Source of the DNA: Mycolicibacterium neoaurum ATCC 25795
GTDB taxonomy: Bacteria; Actinomycetota; Actinomycetes; Mycobacteriales; Mycobacteriaceae
Direction of reading: 5' to 3'
Length of the DNA stretch: 64,000 nt
Assembly (NCBI RefSeq): GCF_000691525.1
Contig: NZ_JMDW01000017.1
Span: 1 to 64,000 of the forward strand
Numbering within the stretch: position 1 is the first letter of the stretch; each line of letters starts with the position of its first letter. Shown here in pieces: positions 27,781-37,361 of the stretch. The notes under the pieces were generated by a model, which searched no databases, was not told the origin of the DNA, and worked only from the letters and a program-made list of their open reading frames with translations. The position numbers were made by a program, and so were the translations under genes.

Positions 27781-28305
27781 TCACGCCGGCTGCGCCATAT
27801 CGGGGGCTTCGCCGGGCACCGGCCACGCCCGCAGCACGATCTGGGCCAACCATTCCGACGCCACGCCGAAGGCCGCGCCCACCAAGGCCGTCGTCGCGGC
27901 GATCAGCGCCGGATTGGAGACACCGGAGGTGGTGATCGGATGCGTGGTCGCCGCAATGGTGCCGACCGTCATCGCGAAGCCGAAGACGATCGCCGGCGTC
28001 GCCGACAACCACGGCATGCGCGACACCTGAACCATTGCCAGACTGCCGATCCCGACGGCGACGGCCAGCAGTACCGCACTCTCGGTTCCGTTGACCGCCA
28101 GCAGGGTGCACGTCGCGATGGCGATGCCTGTCCAGTTGCACGCCACCGATTTCAACAGCCCACCGATCCCGGACCCGACGAAGAAGAACGACGCCCACGC
28201 CAGGAACAACACCCAGACGGGTAGCGGCCAGACGGCGGCGGTCAGCCAGGTCGACAGGGCGCCGAAGATTCCGACACTGATGGACAGCGCAGTGGCCTTG
28301 CTCAT
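27781..28305 (-). CDS. DUF1097 family inner-membrane protein
   Basis: This 174-residue protein has five to six membrane helices. The DUF1097 pattern is seen in WVLFLAWASFFFVGSG, LLKSVACNWTGIAIA and TTSGVSNPALIAATTALVGAAFG. Start ATG at 28305 is preceded by GGAG; the frame is open upstream across the His-rich tail codons of the accessory gene, but that translation is out of its coding frame. Function unknown. Its place between accessory gene and regulator suggests a role in nitrile or amide uptake, or in metal handling. Confidence 0.75.
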   Translation of the reverse strand: MSKATALSISVGIFGALSTWLTAAVWPLPVWVLFLAWASFFFVGSGIGGLLKSVACNWTGIAIATCTLLAVNGTESAVLLAVAVGIGSLAMVQVSRMPWLSATPAIVFGFAMTVGTIAATTHPITTSGVSNPALIAATTALVGAAFGVASEWLAQIVLRAWPVPGEAPDMAQPA

Positions 28306-28318
28306 CGCATGTTCTCCA

Positions 28319-28723
28319 TCAGTGAGCGTGTCCGTGGTCATGGTCATGGTCGTGTTCATGGTCGTGTTCATGGCCTGTGTGCGCCAACCGCTCGCCCTCG
28401 ACGAGGGCGCGGCGCTCCAGGGTCGAGGCGTCGAAGAAGCCCTTCTGCGCGGCCAGTCGGCAGAACGCCTCCCCGAATTGTCGGTAGTAGACCGCCGGGT
28501 CGCAGACATCGCCGAGCCCGGATTCGTCGATCACCGCGATGAGATGTGACTTGAACTCGTCCCACTCGAAGGTTCCTGCCTTGCAGAGGTGTACGACGAG
28601 CCCGAACAGCCTGCCCTGCCATGGTGCGTCGAAGATCAGTTCGCCGTTGGATCGGGGCAGTGCCGTCGCACCGTCCTGATCGTCGAATCCGACGATATCG
28701 GTGACATCCTGGGTGATGGTCAT
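28319..28723 (-). CDS. Nitrile hydratase accessory/maturation protein with His-rich tail
   Basis: This 134-residue protein resembles the small accessory protein of nitrile hydratases (P14K/NhhG-like): FDAPWQGRLFGLVVHLCKAG, FEWDEFKSHLIAVI and YYRQFGEAFCRLAAQKG. These related proteins help insert cobalt into the alpha subunit. The last 20 residues (115-134) hold ten His alternating with Asp/Glu, unusual for the family and suited to cobalt binding. ATG at 28723 follows the alpha stop without a gap, as in the beta-alpha-accessory order of cobalt enzymes. Cobalt storage or delivery by the tail is inference. Confidence 0.88.
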   Translation of the reverse strand: MTITQDVTDIVGFDDQDGATALPRSNGELIFDAPWQGRLFGLVVHLCKAGTFEWDEFKSHLIAVIDESGLGDVCDPAVYYRQFGEAFCRLAAQKGFFDASTLERRALVEGERLAHTGHEHDHEHDHDHDHGHAH

Positions 28724-29320
28724 CTAGCTCTCCTGCCCCGCGGAGACCAGAGCGGTTCCGACCATCGAGTCACGGCTGATCAGATCCACCAGTTCGTCGA
28801 TCGAGAGCCCCTCTGTGCCCGACGGACGCTGCGGGACAACAAGATAGCGGATTTCGGCGCTGCTGTCCCAGACATCGATGGCGACATCGTCGGGCAGCGT
28901 CACCCCGAATTCGGCGAGCACGCTGCGCGGTTCCTTGACCACGCGGGCACGGTACTGGGGATACTTGAACCACGCCGGCGGGATGCCCAGCAGCGTCCAC
29001 GGGTAGCAGGAGCACAGCGTGCACACCACGATATTGTGCTTTTCCGCGGTGTTCTCGACGGCCACCATGTGTTCGGTCTGCAGCCCGGTGAATCCCATGT
29101 CGGCGATCGCAGCGGTGGCATCACGCAGCAGCCATTCCTTGTACTCCGGGTCGGTCCAGGCGCGCGCGACCACCTTGGCGCCGTTGACCGGGCCCATGTC
29201 GTTCTCGAAGGACGACACGACGGCGTCGACGGCCTCGTGCTCGGCAAGTCCCTTCTCGACCATGAGCGATTCCAGCGCGTTCACCCGCGCCTCGACATCG
29301 GATAGTGAAAGCCAGTCCAT
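28724..29320 (-). CDS. Nitrile hydratase alpha subunit, cobalt type
   Basis: It hydrates nitriles to amides. The 198-residue subunit contains the metal-claw motif VCTLCSC with Cys100, Cys103, Ser104 and Cys105; the Thr in CTLC marks the cobalt type, whereas iron enzymes have Ser. In active enzyme two of these cysteines are oxidised. Other family segments are NDMGPVNGAKVVARAW and DSSAEIRYLVVPQRP. ATG at 29320; the frame continues upstream into the beta gene out of phase. It follows the beta gene by 25 nt. Confidence 0.95.
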   Translation of the reverse strand: MDWLSLSDVEARVNALESLMVEKGLAEHEAVDAVVSSFENDMGPVNGAKVVARAWTDPEYKEWLLRDATAAIADMGFTGLQTEHMVAVENTAEKHNIVVCTLCSCYPWTLLGIPPAWFKYPQYRARVVKEPRSVLAEFGVTLPDDVAIDVWDSSAEIRYLVVPQRPSGTEGLSIDELVDLISRDSMVGTALVSAGQES

Positions 29321-29345
29321 GTGTGTTCTCTTCCTTAGAGTTTCG

Positions 29346-30041
29346 TCAGCTTGCGGGTTCGAGGTAGTCCTCGAACAGGTCTGCGTACAGGTCGAACTTC
29401 TCGGCGGCGGCCTCGCCCCACAGTTCGGTCGAGGTGAACCGGACCATGTAGAGCTGGTGGGGGACGTCGGTCTGCTGGTGGGCGCTGGCCGCGGGGTCGT
29501 GATAGGCCCCGTACTGCTTGGCGACGACACCGGTGGCGCGATTGAGATACCCCGGCAGCCGGTTGTGGGTGACCTCGTGAATGTTGCGCACCGTCACCGT
29601 CGCACCTACCTCATAGGCAGGCGGTGTGTCCGCAGGCAGGTCATGGGGCGTTCCCTTCCACAGCACGTCGACCATCTGTTCGGCGAACGGGGACAACGTC
29701 TCCGGCTTTTCCGGATGTGGGTTCATCGACGGCGTACCCAGTTGCTGCATCCGAGCATCGATCTCGTCGTGGGAGATGTATCCCTTGTCGTTGAGCAGCT
29801 TCTCCACCGAGAACAACCAGTGTGCGTAGTAGGTCGAATCGGTGTAATCACTCCATCCCATGAGTTCGATGCCGTGCCGCTGCTCGTCGAGATTGAAGGC
29901 ACCCTTGGCGATCGCCATCGCGGTGACTGCGTGCATCCGGCCTTCGAAGGGATAGCGCCAATTGGGAATGTCCGGTTCGAGGAACACGGGATCGATGGGA
30001 CCGAGCCCATCCCGTCCGCCGACGTCATGTGGACCGTGCAT
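29346..30041 (-). CDS. Nitrile hydratase beta subunit
   Basis: This 231-residue partner of the alpha subunit starts MHGPHDVGGRDGLGPI, the typical beta opening, and contains WRYPFEGRMHAVTAMA, an ELMGWSDYTDSTYYAHWL helix region, and the C-terminal SH3-like part with VRFTSTELWGEAA. Conserved Arg residues near the start contact the metal claw. I chose the ATG at 30041, which has AGGAG 9 nt upstream and gives the family start. Beta before alpha is the usual order in cobalt-type operons. It is divergent from cbtB. Confidence 0.95.
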   Translation of the reverse strand: MHGPHDVGGRDGLGPIDPVFLEPDIPNWRYPFEGRMHAVTAMAIAKGAFNLDEQRHGIELMGWSDYTDSTYYAHWLFSVEKLLNDKGYISHDEIDARMQQLGTPSMNPHPEKPETLSPFAEQMVDVLWKGTPHDLPADTPPAYEVGATVTVRNIHEVTHNRLPGYLNRATGVVAKQYGAYHDPAASAHQQTDVPHQLYMVRFTSTELWGEAAAEKFDLYADLFEDYLEPAS

Positions 30042-30296
30042 TTTGTGAGGCACTCCTGTCGATCGGTTCTTCTCCACAACACTTCGAGTTGGAAGTATTC
30101 GCCGGTGCGGCGTGGGTCGCAATCTGTCCAGGAATCCGTAACACGGCATTTACCACCGGCCATTCGGAAGTTAAATATGCGTTTCGTGAGCTGTTTTATC
30201 CGCCTGTAGCGGTTGCGTCAGGCCGGGTCGGCGGTAACCATCACACACCAGCGGAATAGTTGTTCCGTGGAACTAATAGTCAGGAGAGAGATCCTC
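30042..30296. promoter_or_regulatory. Divergent promoter region between nitrile hydratase and cobalt-transport genes
   Basis: This 255-nt gap is the only gene-free stretch in the module and is locally AT-richer (GTTAAATATGC at 30173-30183). A dyad GTTCC-GT-GGAAC (30262-30273) lies just upstream of the cbtB ribosome site AGGAGAG (30282-30288). It probably carries both promoters and the operator for the MarR/amide-sensor system. I looked for a cobalamin riboswitch and saw none of its conserved boxes. Confidence 0.55.
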
Positions 30297-30515
30297 ATGA
30301 GCACTTCACGCACTGCGCGGGCGGCTGCGGTCACCCCCGCCGATGATGCCGCCGTCGGCTCGGCCCTATGGTTGACCGGCACCGTCGCCCTCGCGCTGAT
30401 CGCGTACTACTTCCTCGGCTATGACCAGGGCGCGGTCTCGGTCTTCGGGTCGGACACCCATGTGCACGAGTTCCTGCACGACGCCCGCCATCTGCTCGGC
30501 TTCCCCTGCCACTGA
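30297..30515 (+). CDS. cbtB: Cobalt transporter subunit CbtB
   Basis: This 72-residue protein has one membrane helix (about 25-43) and the CbtB C-terminal signature HVHEFLHDARHLLGFPCH, whose His and Cys residues should bind cobalt. ATG at 30297 with AGGAGAG 8 nt upstream. CbtB pairs with CbtA, encoded 13 nt downstream, in a cobalt importer usually controlled by cobalamin or seen beside cobalt enzymes. Here it lies divergent from cobalt-type nitrile hydratase, which suggests dedicated supply. Confidence 0.9.
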   Translation: MSTSRTARAAAVTPADDAAVGSALWLTGTVALALIAYYFLGYDQGAVSVFGSDTHVHEFLHDARHLLGFPCH

Positions 30516-30528
30516 GCGGAATCCGACG

Positions 30529-31290
30529 ATGGAAAAGAGACTCATCGGGCTGGGACTCGGTGCCGGCGCACTCGCCGGCATCCTCACCTACGGCTTCGCC
30601 CGCATCCAGATCACGCCACTCATCGATGTGGCAATCGGCATGGAGGGCGCACACACGCACGGGCCCGTCGCGGAGGCGCACGAACACGAACCCGAGGTGT
30701 TCAGCAGGGCAATCCAGGAGAATATCGGTGCCGCCGTCGGCTCGGTGATGTCCGCGGTCATCATGGGTGCGCTGTTCGCCGTCGCACTCGCTGTGCTGCT
30801 GAGCATGCTGCGCAACAGGCGCCTACCTGCCGATCCGCGCACCGTGGCGGCCCTTACCGCGGCGGGGGCGTTCTGCGTCGTCTCGGCGGTGCCGCTGCTC
30901 ACCTATCCGGCGAGCCCACCTGGGGTCGGCGACGACGCCACCGTGGGCGCCAGGACCACCGCTTACCTCGTCCTGATCACCGGTTCGGTCGCCATCGCCT
31001 GTGCGGCGCTGGCGGTCGGGCTCGCGCTGCGCACACGCATCGGGGGCTGGCCATCGGCAGTGACGGCCGCGGTCGGATACCTGGTGGCGGTGACGCTCCT
31101 CGTGTCGGCGCTGCCGTCCTTCGACGAGACACCGCACGGCTTCCCCGCCGACGTCCTCGCCGATTTCCGGCTCGCATCGCTGACCAACCAGGCACTGCTG
31201 TGGTTGGTCATCGGAGCCACGTTCGCCTGTCTGTTGCCCCGCGCGCTGCGCACCGTCACCCCAGAGGAGTATCTGCGTGCCCATCGTTGA
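30529..31290 (+). CDS. cbtA: Cobalt transporter subunit CbtA
   Basis: The 253-residue membrane protein has five to six helices. After the first helix (about 5-23) comes a loop EGAHTHGPVAEAHEHEPE (about 39-56), rich in His and Glu and suited to capture metal. The body shows the CbtA features GAAVGSVMSAVIMGALFAV, PLLTYPASPPGVG and ALPSFDETPHGFPADVL. ATG at 30529. Together with CbtB it should import Co2+ for the nitrile hydratase. The 3' end overlaps the amidase start by 14 nt. Confidence 0.92.
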   Translation: MEKRLIGLGLGAGALAGILTYGFARIQITPLIDVAIGMEGAHTHGPVAEAHEHEPEVFSRAIQENIGAAVGSVMSAVIMGALFAVALAVLLSMLRNRRLPADPRTVAALTAAGAFCVVSAVPLLTYPASPPGVGDDATVGARTTAYLVLITGSVAIACAALAVGLALRTRIGGWPSAVTAAVGYLVAVTLLVSALPSFDETPHGFPADVLADFRLASLTNQALLWLVIGATFACLLPRALRTVTPEEYLRAHR

Positions 31291-32278
31291 GTTCAGCCCG
31301 ACCCCCGATCAGTACGTCTGGACGTTCGGGGGCGCCGATCCGATCATGGAGGTGGCACCGGGAACGGTGCTGAAACTGTGGACCGAGGATGCCTTCGCGG
31401 GCCGAGTGACGTCGAGCTCGGACAAGCCGAGTGAGGTGCTCAATCCCAAAGAGCTCAACCCCCAGACCGGCCCGTTCTACGTCACGGGCGCCGAACCGGG
31501 TGACACATTGGCTTTGCACATCGTGTCACTGGAGCCGGCGCGTGACTGGGCCGCGTCGACCACCATTCCGTTGTTCGGGGCGCTCACCGGCACCGACCGG
31601 ACCGCGGGCCTGCAGCCTGCGCTACCCGAGCAGACCTGGATCTACCAGATCGATCGCGCGGAGTCCACCGCGGTCTTCACCGCGCACGAAACCGATTTCA
31701 CGCTGACGGTGCCGCTCGCTCCGATGCTCGGCACCGTCGGGGTCGCCCCCGCGCTGCGGGAGGTGCGAACGACATTGGTGCCGGACTACTTCGGCGGCAA
31801 CATGGATACCCCCGAACTGCGCGCCGGCACCACGGTGTATCTCGGGGTGAATGTGGAAGGTGCGCTGTTCTCGGTGGGCGACGGGCACTACCGGCAGGGC
31901 GAGGGGGAAACCTGTGGCACCGCGTTGGAGGGCGCGATGAACGTGACGGTACTCGTGGAACTGATCAAGGGCGGCGCACCGGCGTGGCCGCGCCTGGAAC
32001 ACGACGATGCGCTGCTGACGGTCGGGTCGGCACGTCCACTGGAAGATGCGTGGCGCTGCTCGCAGGTGGAGATGGTCCGTTGGCTGACCGAACTGTATGA
32101 CCTCGCCACCATGGACGCCTACCAGCTGTGTTCGCAGCTGTGTCTTTCACCCCTGGCCAACGTCGTCGACGTGAACTACAGCGCGGTGACGAAGATTCAC
32201 AAATCGCTTCTGCCACAAGCCGATCCGTACAGCGGCACGCATGCCCGCATGCGTGCCGCTGTTGGTCAGCTTGACTGA
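31277..32278 (+). CDS. Acetamidase/formamidase family amidohydrolase
   Basis: This 333-residue member of the FmdA/AmdA family hydrolyses short amides to acid and ammonia. Typical segments are GPFYVTGAEPGDTLALHI, the EVRTTLVPDYFGGNMDT region with conserved Gly-Gly-Asn-Met-Asp, and VGDGHYRQGEGE. GTG at 31277 is preceded by GAGGAG and overlaps cbtA by 14 nt, implying coupling. It would finish the pathway nitrile to amide to acid started by the divergent nitrile hydratase. The stop overlaps the convergent hspR gene by 13 nt. Confidence 0.93.
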   Translation: MPIVEFSPTPDQYVWTFGGADPIMEVAPGTVLKLWTEDAFAGRVTSSSDKPSEVLNPKELNPQTGPFYVTGAEPGDTLALHIVSLEPARDWAASTTIPLFGALTGTDRTAGLQPALPEQTWIYQIDRAESTAVFTAHETDFTLTVPLAPMLGTVGVAPALREVRTTLVPDYFGGNMDTPELRAGTTVYLGVNVEGALFSVGDGHYRQGEGETCGTALEGAMNVTVLVELIKGGAPAWPRLEHDDALLTVGSARPLEDAWRCSQVEMVRWLTELYDLATMDAYQLCSQLCLSPLANVVDVNYSAVTKIHKSLLPQADPYSGTHARMRAAVGQLD

Positions 32279-32622
32279 CGCTTCCCGCGGGGTTGCCACA
32301 GCACCAGCGCGGTGCTGGGCTTGCGCAACCGGTCTACCTCGGCGGTCAGCTCGGCAACGCGGCTCTGGAGGGCCTCGACCTGGTTGGTCAGTTCGATGAT
32401 CCGTTTGATACCGGCCAGGTTGACGCCCTCGTCCTGGGAGAGCCGTTGCACCTCGCGGAGCAGGTCGACGTCGTGCTGTGAATAACGTCGACCTCCTCCG
32501 GAGCTGCGCTGCGGTTTGACCAGACCGAGTCGGTCATAGGTGCGCAGGGTCTGCGCGTGCATACCGGCCAGCTCGGCGGCCACCGAGATGAGGAAGGTCC
32601 TGGCGTCCTCTTGGCGGCTCAT
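32266..32622 (-). CDS. hspR: Heat-shock repressor HspR (MerR family)
   Basis: HspR is the autorepressor of the dnaK operon and binds HAIR sites with DnaK as co-repressor. The 118-residue product has the MerR helix-turn-helix (FLISVAAELAGMHAQTLRTY), the SGGGRRYS wing, the DEGVNLAGIKRIIEL segment and a coiled coil ending in the family tail PSTALVLWQPRG. ATG at 32622 overlaps the dnaJ stop as ATGA. Two HAIR-like boxes lie upstream of dnaK and one upstream of clpB, giving a local regulon. Confidence 0.96.
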   Translation of the reverse strand: MSRQEDARTFLISVAAELAGMHAQTLRTYDRLGLVKPQRSSGGGRRYSQHDVDLLREVQRLSQDEGVNLAGIKRIIELTNQVEALQSRVAELTAEVDRLRKPSTALVLWQPRGKRQSS

Positions 32623-33800
32623 GACAGATTTCCTGCCCAACCCGCCCTGGGGTCGAATCCGGTGGCCCGCTCGGCCTTTGCATAGTTCTCCAGCGCCTCG
32701 GCCGCCTCACCCTCCAGATTGGGCGGCACGGCGACCTTCACGGTGACCAGCAGGTCGCCGTGACCGCCGGAGCGTTTGGGCACCCCGCGTCCACGCACCC
32801 GCAGGATCCGGCCGTCGGAGGTGCCCTTGGGCACCCGCACTCCGACCTTGCCCTCCAAGGTGGGCACCGAAAGTGTTGTCCCCAGTGCCAATTCGTGGAA
32901 GGACACCGGAACGGTGACGGTCAGGTCGTCACCGTCGCGACCGAACACCTTGTCGGCGCGGACGTGCACGGTGACATACAGATCACCCGACGGTGCGCCG
33001 CGCAGGCCCGCTTCACCCTGACCGGCCAGCCTGATTCGCTGTCCGTCCTCGACGCCCGGTGGGATGCGGACGTTGATGGTGCGGGTCCTGGTGGTGACAC
33101 CGGTGCCCTTGCACTCGTCACACGGGTGCTCGATGATCGACCCGCTGCCACGACATTCGGTGCACGGCTCGGAGAAGCCGAACGCGCCCTGGTTGCGGTT
33201 GACCACCCCGGCGCCGTTACAGCTGGGACACACCTTCGGGCTGGTGCCCGGACGCGCGCCGCTGCCATGGCAATTGGTGCACGGGGCCGGGCTGGTGAGC
33301 CGCAACGGCATCGCCACGCCCTTGGTGGCCTCCAGGAACGAGAGCTCGGTTTCGGTCTCCAGGTCGTTACCGCGCCGGGGGCGGCTCGGCCGGGGCTGTT
33401 GAGCACCCCGGCCGAACAACCCGCCGAACAGATCACCGATATTGGCACCGCCGGCCTGCCCGGCCTGGTCGAACAGGTCGCCCAGGTTGAATTCCACTCC
33501 GTCACCGGAGAAACCGCCGAAGCCACCACCGGCGCCGCCGGGTCGGCGGCCGAAGCCACCGCTGGCGAACAGCCGACGGGTCTCGTCGTACTCCTTGCGT
33601 TTGGCGTCGTCGGTCAGGACTTCCTTGGCTTCGGAGGCGGCCTTGTACCGCTCCTCTGCGGCGGAGTCACCGGGATTCCGGTCCGGGTGGTTCTCGGCCA
33701 GGATCTTGCGGGCGGCCCGCTTGATCTCGTCCTTGCCGGCGTCAGAGGTGACACCGAGCTCCTTGTAGAAGTCCTTCTCGACCCATTCACGTTGGGCCAT
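32619..33800 (-). CDS. dnaJ: Chaperone DnaJ (DnaJ1)
   Basis: The Hsp40 co-chaperone has 393 residues. The J domain (residues about 8-75) contains HPD in AENHPDRNPGD. A Gly/Phe-rich region follows (about 80-130), and a zinc domain has four Cys-rich motifs (CTNCHGSG, CPSCNGAG, CTECRGSG, CDECKGTG, about 165-235) before the substrate-binding C-terminal domain. ATG at 33800. It is third in dnaK-grpE-dnaJ-hspR and stimulates DnaK ATPase. Confidence 0.97.
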   Translation of the reverse strand: MAQREWVEKDFYKELGVTSDAGKDEIKRAARKILAENHPDRNPGDSAAEERYKAASEAKEVLTDDAKRKEYDETRRLFASGGFGRRPGGAGGGFGGFSGDGVEFNLGDLFDQAGQAGGANIGDLFGGLFGRGAQQPRPSRPRRGNDLETETELSFLEATKGVAMPLRLTSPAPCTNCHGSGARPGTSPKVCPSCNGAGVVNRNQGAFGFSEPCTECRGSGSIIEHPCDECKGTGVTTRTRTINVRIPPGVEDGQRIRLAGQGEAGLRGAPSGDLYVTVHVRADKVFGRDGDDLTVTVPVSFHELALGTTLSVPTLEGKVGVRVPKGTSDGRILRVRGRGVPKRSGGHGDLLVTVKVAVPPNLEGEAAEALENYAKAERATGFDPRAGWAGNLS

Positions 33801-33819
33801 CCGTCACCTCCTTCGCTGG

Positions 33820-34427
33820 CTAGTCTTCTGATTGTGCAGGTTGGGCATTGCCGGAGTCAGCATTCTCGACCGTGTCGACCACTCCGACCATTGCGTGGCG
33901 CACCACCACGTCACCGACCTTGTATCCGCGACGCATGACGGTGCCGACCACCGGGGCCGACCCATCACCCTCGTGCTGGACCGCTTCGTGCAGCGACGGG
34001 TCGAAGGCATCGCCCTCGGCCCCGAAGCTGCTCAATCCGAGTCCCTCCAAGGTGGTGACCAGTTTCTCCGAAACCGCCTTGAGCGGACCGGATTCCAGGT
34101 CACCGTGGCTGCGGGCGCGTTCCAGATCGTCGAGAATGCCCAGCAGCTGGGTGATGACGCCGGCCTTGGCCCGGTCGGCGGTGACCTGCTGATCGCGCAA
34201 CGCCCGCTTGCGGTAGTTGGCGAATTCGGCCTGCACCCGTTGCAGATCGGCGGTCAGTTCGGCGACCTTCTCGTCGGCGGCTCCGGGGCCACCGGCGGCT
34301 TCGGCGGGCGCCGAGCCCTCAGGATCGTCCTGAGGGTTTGGCTCCTGCTCGCGAACTTCGCCGGTGTCCGGATCGATACGCCGTTTGTCGGTGATGGTCA
34401 CCGGCTCTTCATGCGAATCGGCCTGGC

Positions 34428-34431
<4 letters not shown>
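33820..34431 (-). CDS. grpE: Nucleotide exchange factor GrpE
   Basis: This 203-residue protein has a disordered, acidic N-terminus (about 1-60), a long coiled coil (VAELTADLQRVQAEFANYRK) and the C-terminal beta wing with LHEAVQ and RRGYKVGDVVVRHAMVGV. It releases ADP from DnaK. ATG at 34431 overlaps the dnaK stop as ATGA, so the two are translationally coupled. A 19-nt gap separates it from dnaJ. Confidence 0.96.
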
Positions 34432-36281
<1,850 letters not shown>

Positions 36282-36313
36282 AGTTCATTGCCTCCTGTTT
36301 GGCTTGAATAGGA

Positions 36314-36389
36314 TCTGAGTGAACCTCACTCAAGCCTGCACCCGACCGGTTCACCCTGTCAAGTAGAAGTTGAGCCCGATTCACTCAAG
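36314..36389 (-). promoter_or_regulatory. Two HAIR-like HspR operators and -35 element of the dnaK operon
   Basis: Box A at 36314-36334 reads TCTGAGT-N7-ACTCAAG and box B at 36369-36389 reads GTTGAGC-N7-ACTCAAG, both with the 7-nt spacer of the HspR HAIR consensus. A minus-strand TTGACA (36362-36357) lies between them, so bound HspR would bracket the vegetative promoter. The rest of the 219-nt gap 36282-36500 shows no gene. Confidence 0.85.
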
Positions 36390-36500
36390 TTGTTGTCGAA
36401 TTGGTCAACGTCACCGTCGTCGCGATTTGTTCCCGGACGCTCCCACCTCGCCGAAAGTGACGGTGCGGTCGTCACAGATGCGTCCTGAGCAGCCGAAACG

Positions 36501-37361
36501 TCACTGTCGACGAGAGCGCAGGAACTCGCGCAGCACGCGGAGGAACTCGGCGGGCTGGTCATAGGTCACGATGTGGCCCGCCCCCGCGATGGTCACCAAC
36601 TGCGAATCCGACGTCCGAGCGTGCGCCTCGTCCAGCACGTCGGCGCCGACCAACGGATCGTCGCTGCCGCGAATCCACAGCGTCGGGACGGTAAGGCGGT
36701 GCAGCTCGGGAGTCAGATACACCCGCATCGCCCGCGGCCCGTAGGCATGGACCTGCCAGTCGTCGAGTGCCCGCTCGCCGTGCCGGTTCTTCGCCACGGC
36801 CTCCTCGACCGCGGACCCGACGATTCGGTCGAAGCCCGGCGTATCCGCACCCGCGGTCAGGGTGGCCGCCAGCGACGACCGGACCAGTCCGGGAAACCTG
36901 GCCAGCAGCCAGCTGCTCGCCCTCAGCAAGCCCGGCGTCCGGGTGGCCGCCCACGTCAGTAGTTGGTAGGGCCGGACCGCGTCGAGTCCGCCCGGACCGA
37001 TCGCGACCAGGGCATCGACGCGGTCGGGGTGCTCTAGCGCGAAGCCGGTGGCCACCCCGCCGCCGAGCGACAGACCGATCAACCCCACCCGATCCAGCCC
37101 GAGCTCGTCGAGCAGTTCCCCCAGGAATCGGCGGTAGAACCGGTCGTCGAGCATGCCGCGCCACGGTCGGCTGCCGCCGTGCCGCGGCAGGTCGACGACG
37201 TACAGGCGGTGGTCGCGGGCCAGGTCGGCGGTGACGTCGTGCCACACCCCCAGGCCGGTATCCAGCATCGCTCCATGCAGGAGCAGCAGCGCCGGGCCGG
37301 TGTCACCGGCCAGGTACACCCGCACCGGACCGCCGCTGACCGCGATGTCGACATGCCTCAT
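36501..37361 (-). CDS. Alpha/beta-fold hydrolase
   Basis: The 286-residue protein has the oxyanion-region LLLLHGAM near residues 26-33, the nucleophile elbow GLSLGGG near 95-101 (Ser), an Asp in IRGSDDPLVGAD near 230 and the catalytic His in GAGHIVTYDQP near 262. It could be an esterase, haloperoxidase-like or C-C hydrolase; the substrate is unknown. ATG at 37361 sits right after the stop of the TetR gene, so they form a two-gene operon probably controlled by that TetR. Confidence 0.88.
   Translation of the reverse strand: MRHVDIAVSGGPVRVYLAGDTGPALLLLHGAMLDTGLGVWHDVTADLARDHRLYVVDLPRHGGSRPWRGMLDDRFYRRFLGELLDELGLDRVGLIGLSLGGGVATGFALEHPDRVDALVAIGPGGLDAVRPYQLLTWAATRTPGLLRASSWLLARFPGLVRSSLAATLTAGADTPGFDRIVGSAVEEAVAKNRHGERALDDWQVHAYGPRAMRVYLTPELHRLTVPTLWIRGSDDPLVGADVLDEAHARTSDSQLVTIAGAGHIVTYDQPAEFLRVLREFLRSRRQ

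Noticed and set aside
30042..30296. Cobalamin riboswitch before cbtB
   Set aside because: The expected conserved boxes are not visible, and a 76-codon frame in the region has no similarity either.
36359..36564. Short frames in the dnaK-hydrolase gap
   Set aside because: They cover the HAIR boxes, have Ser/Arg-rich composition and no start signal.
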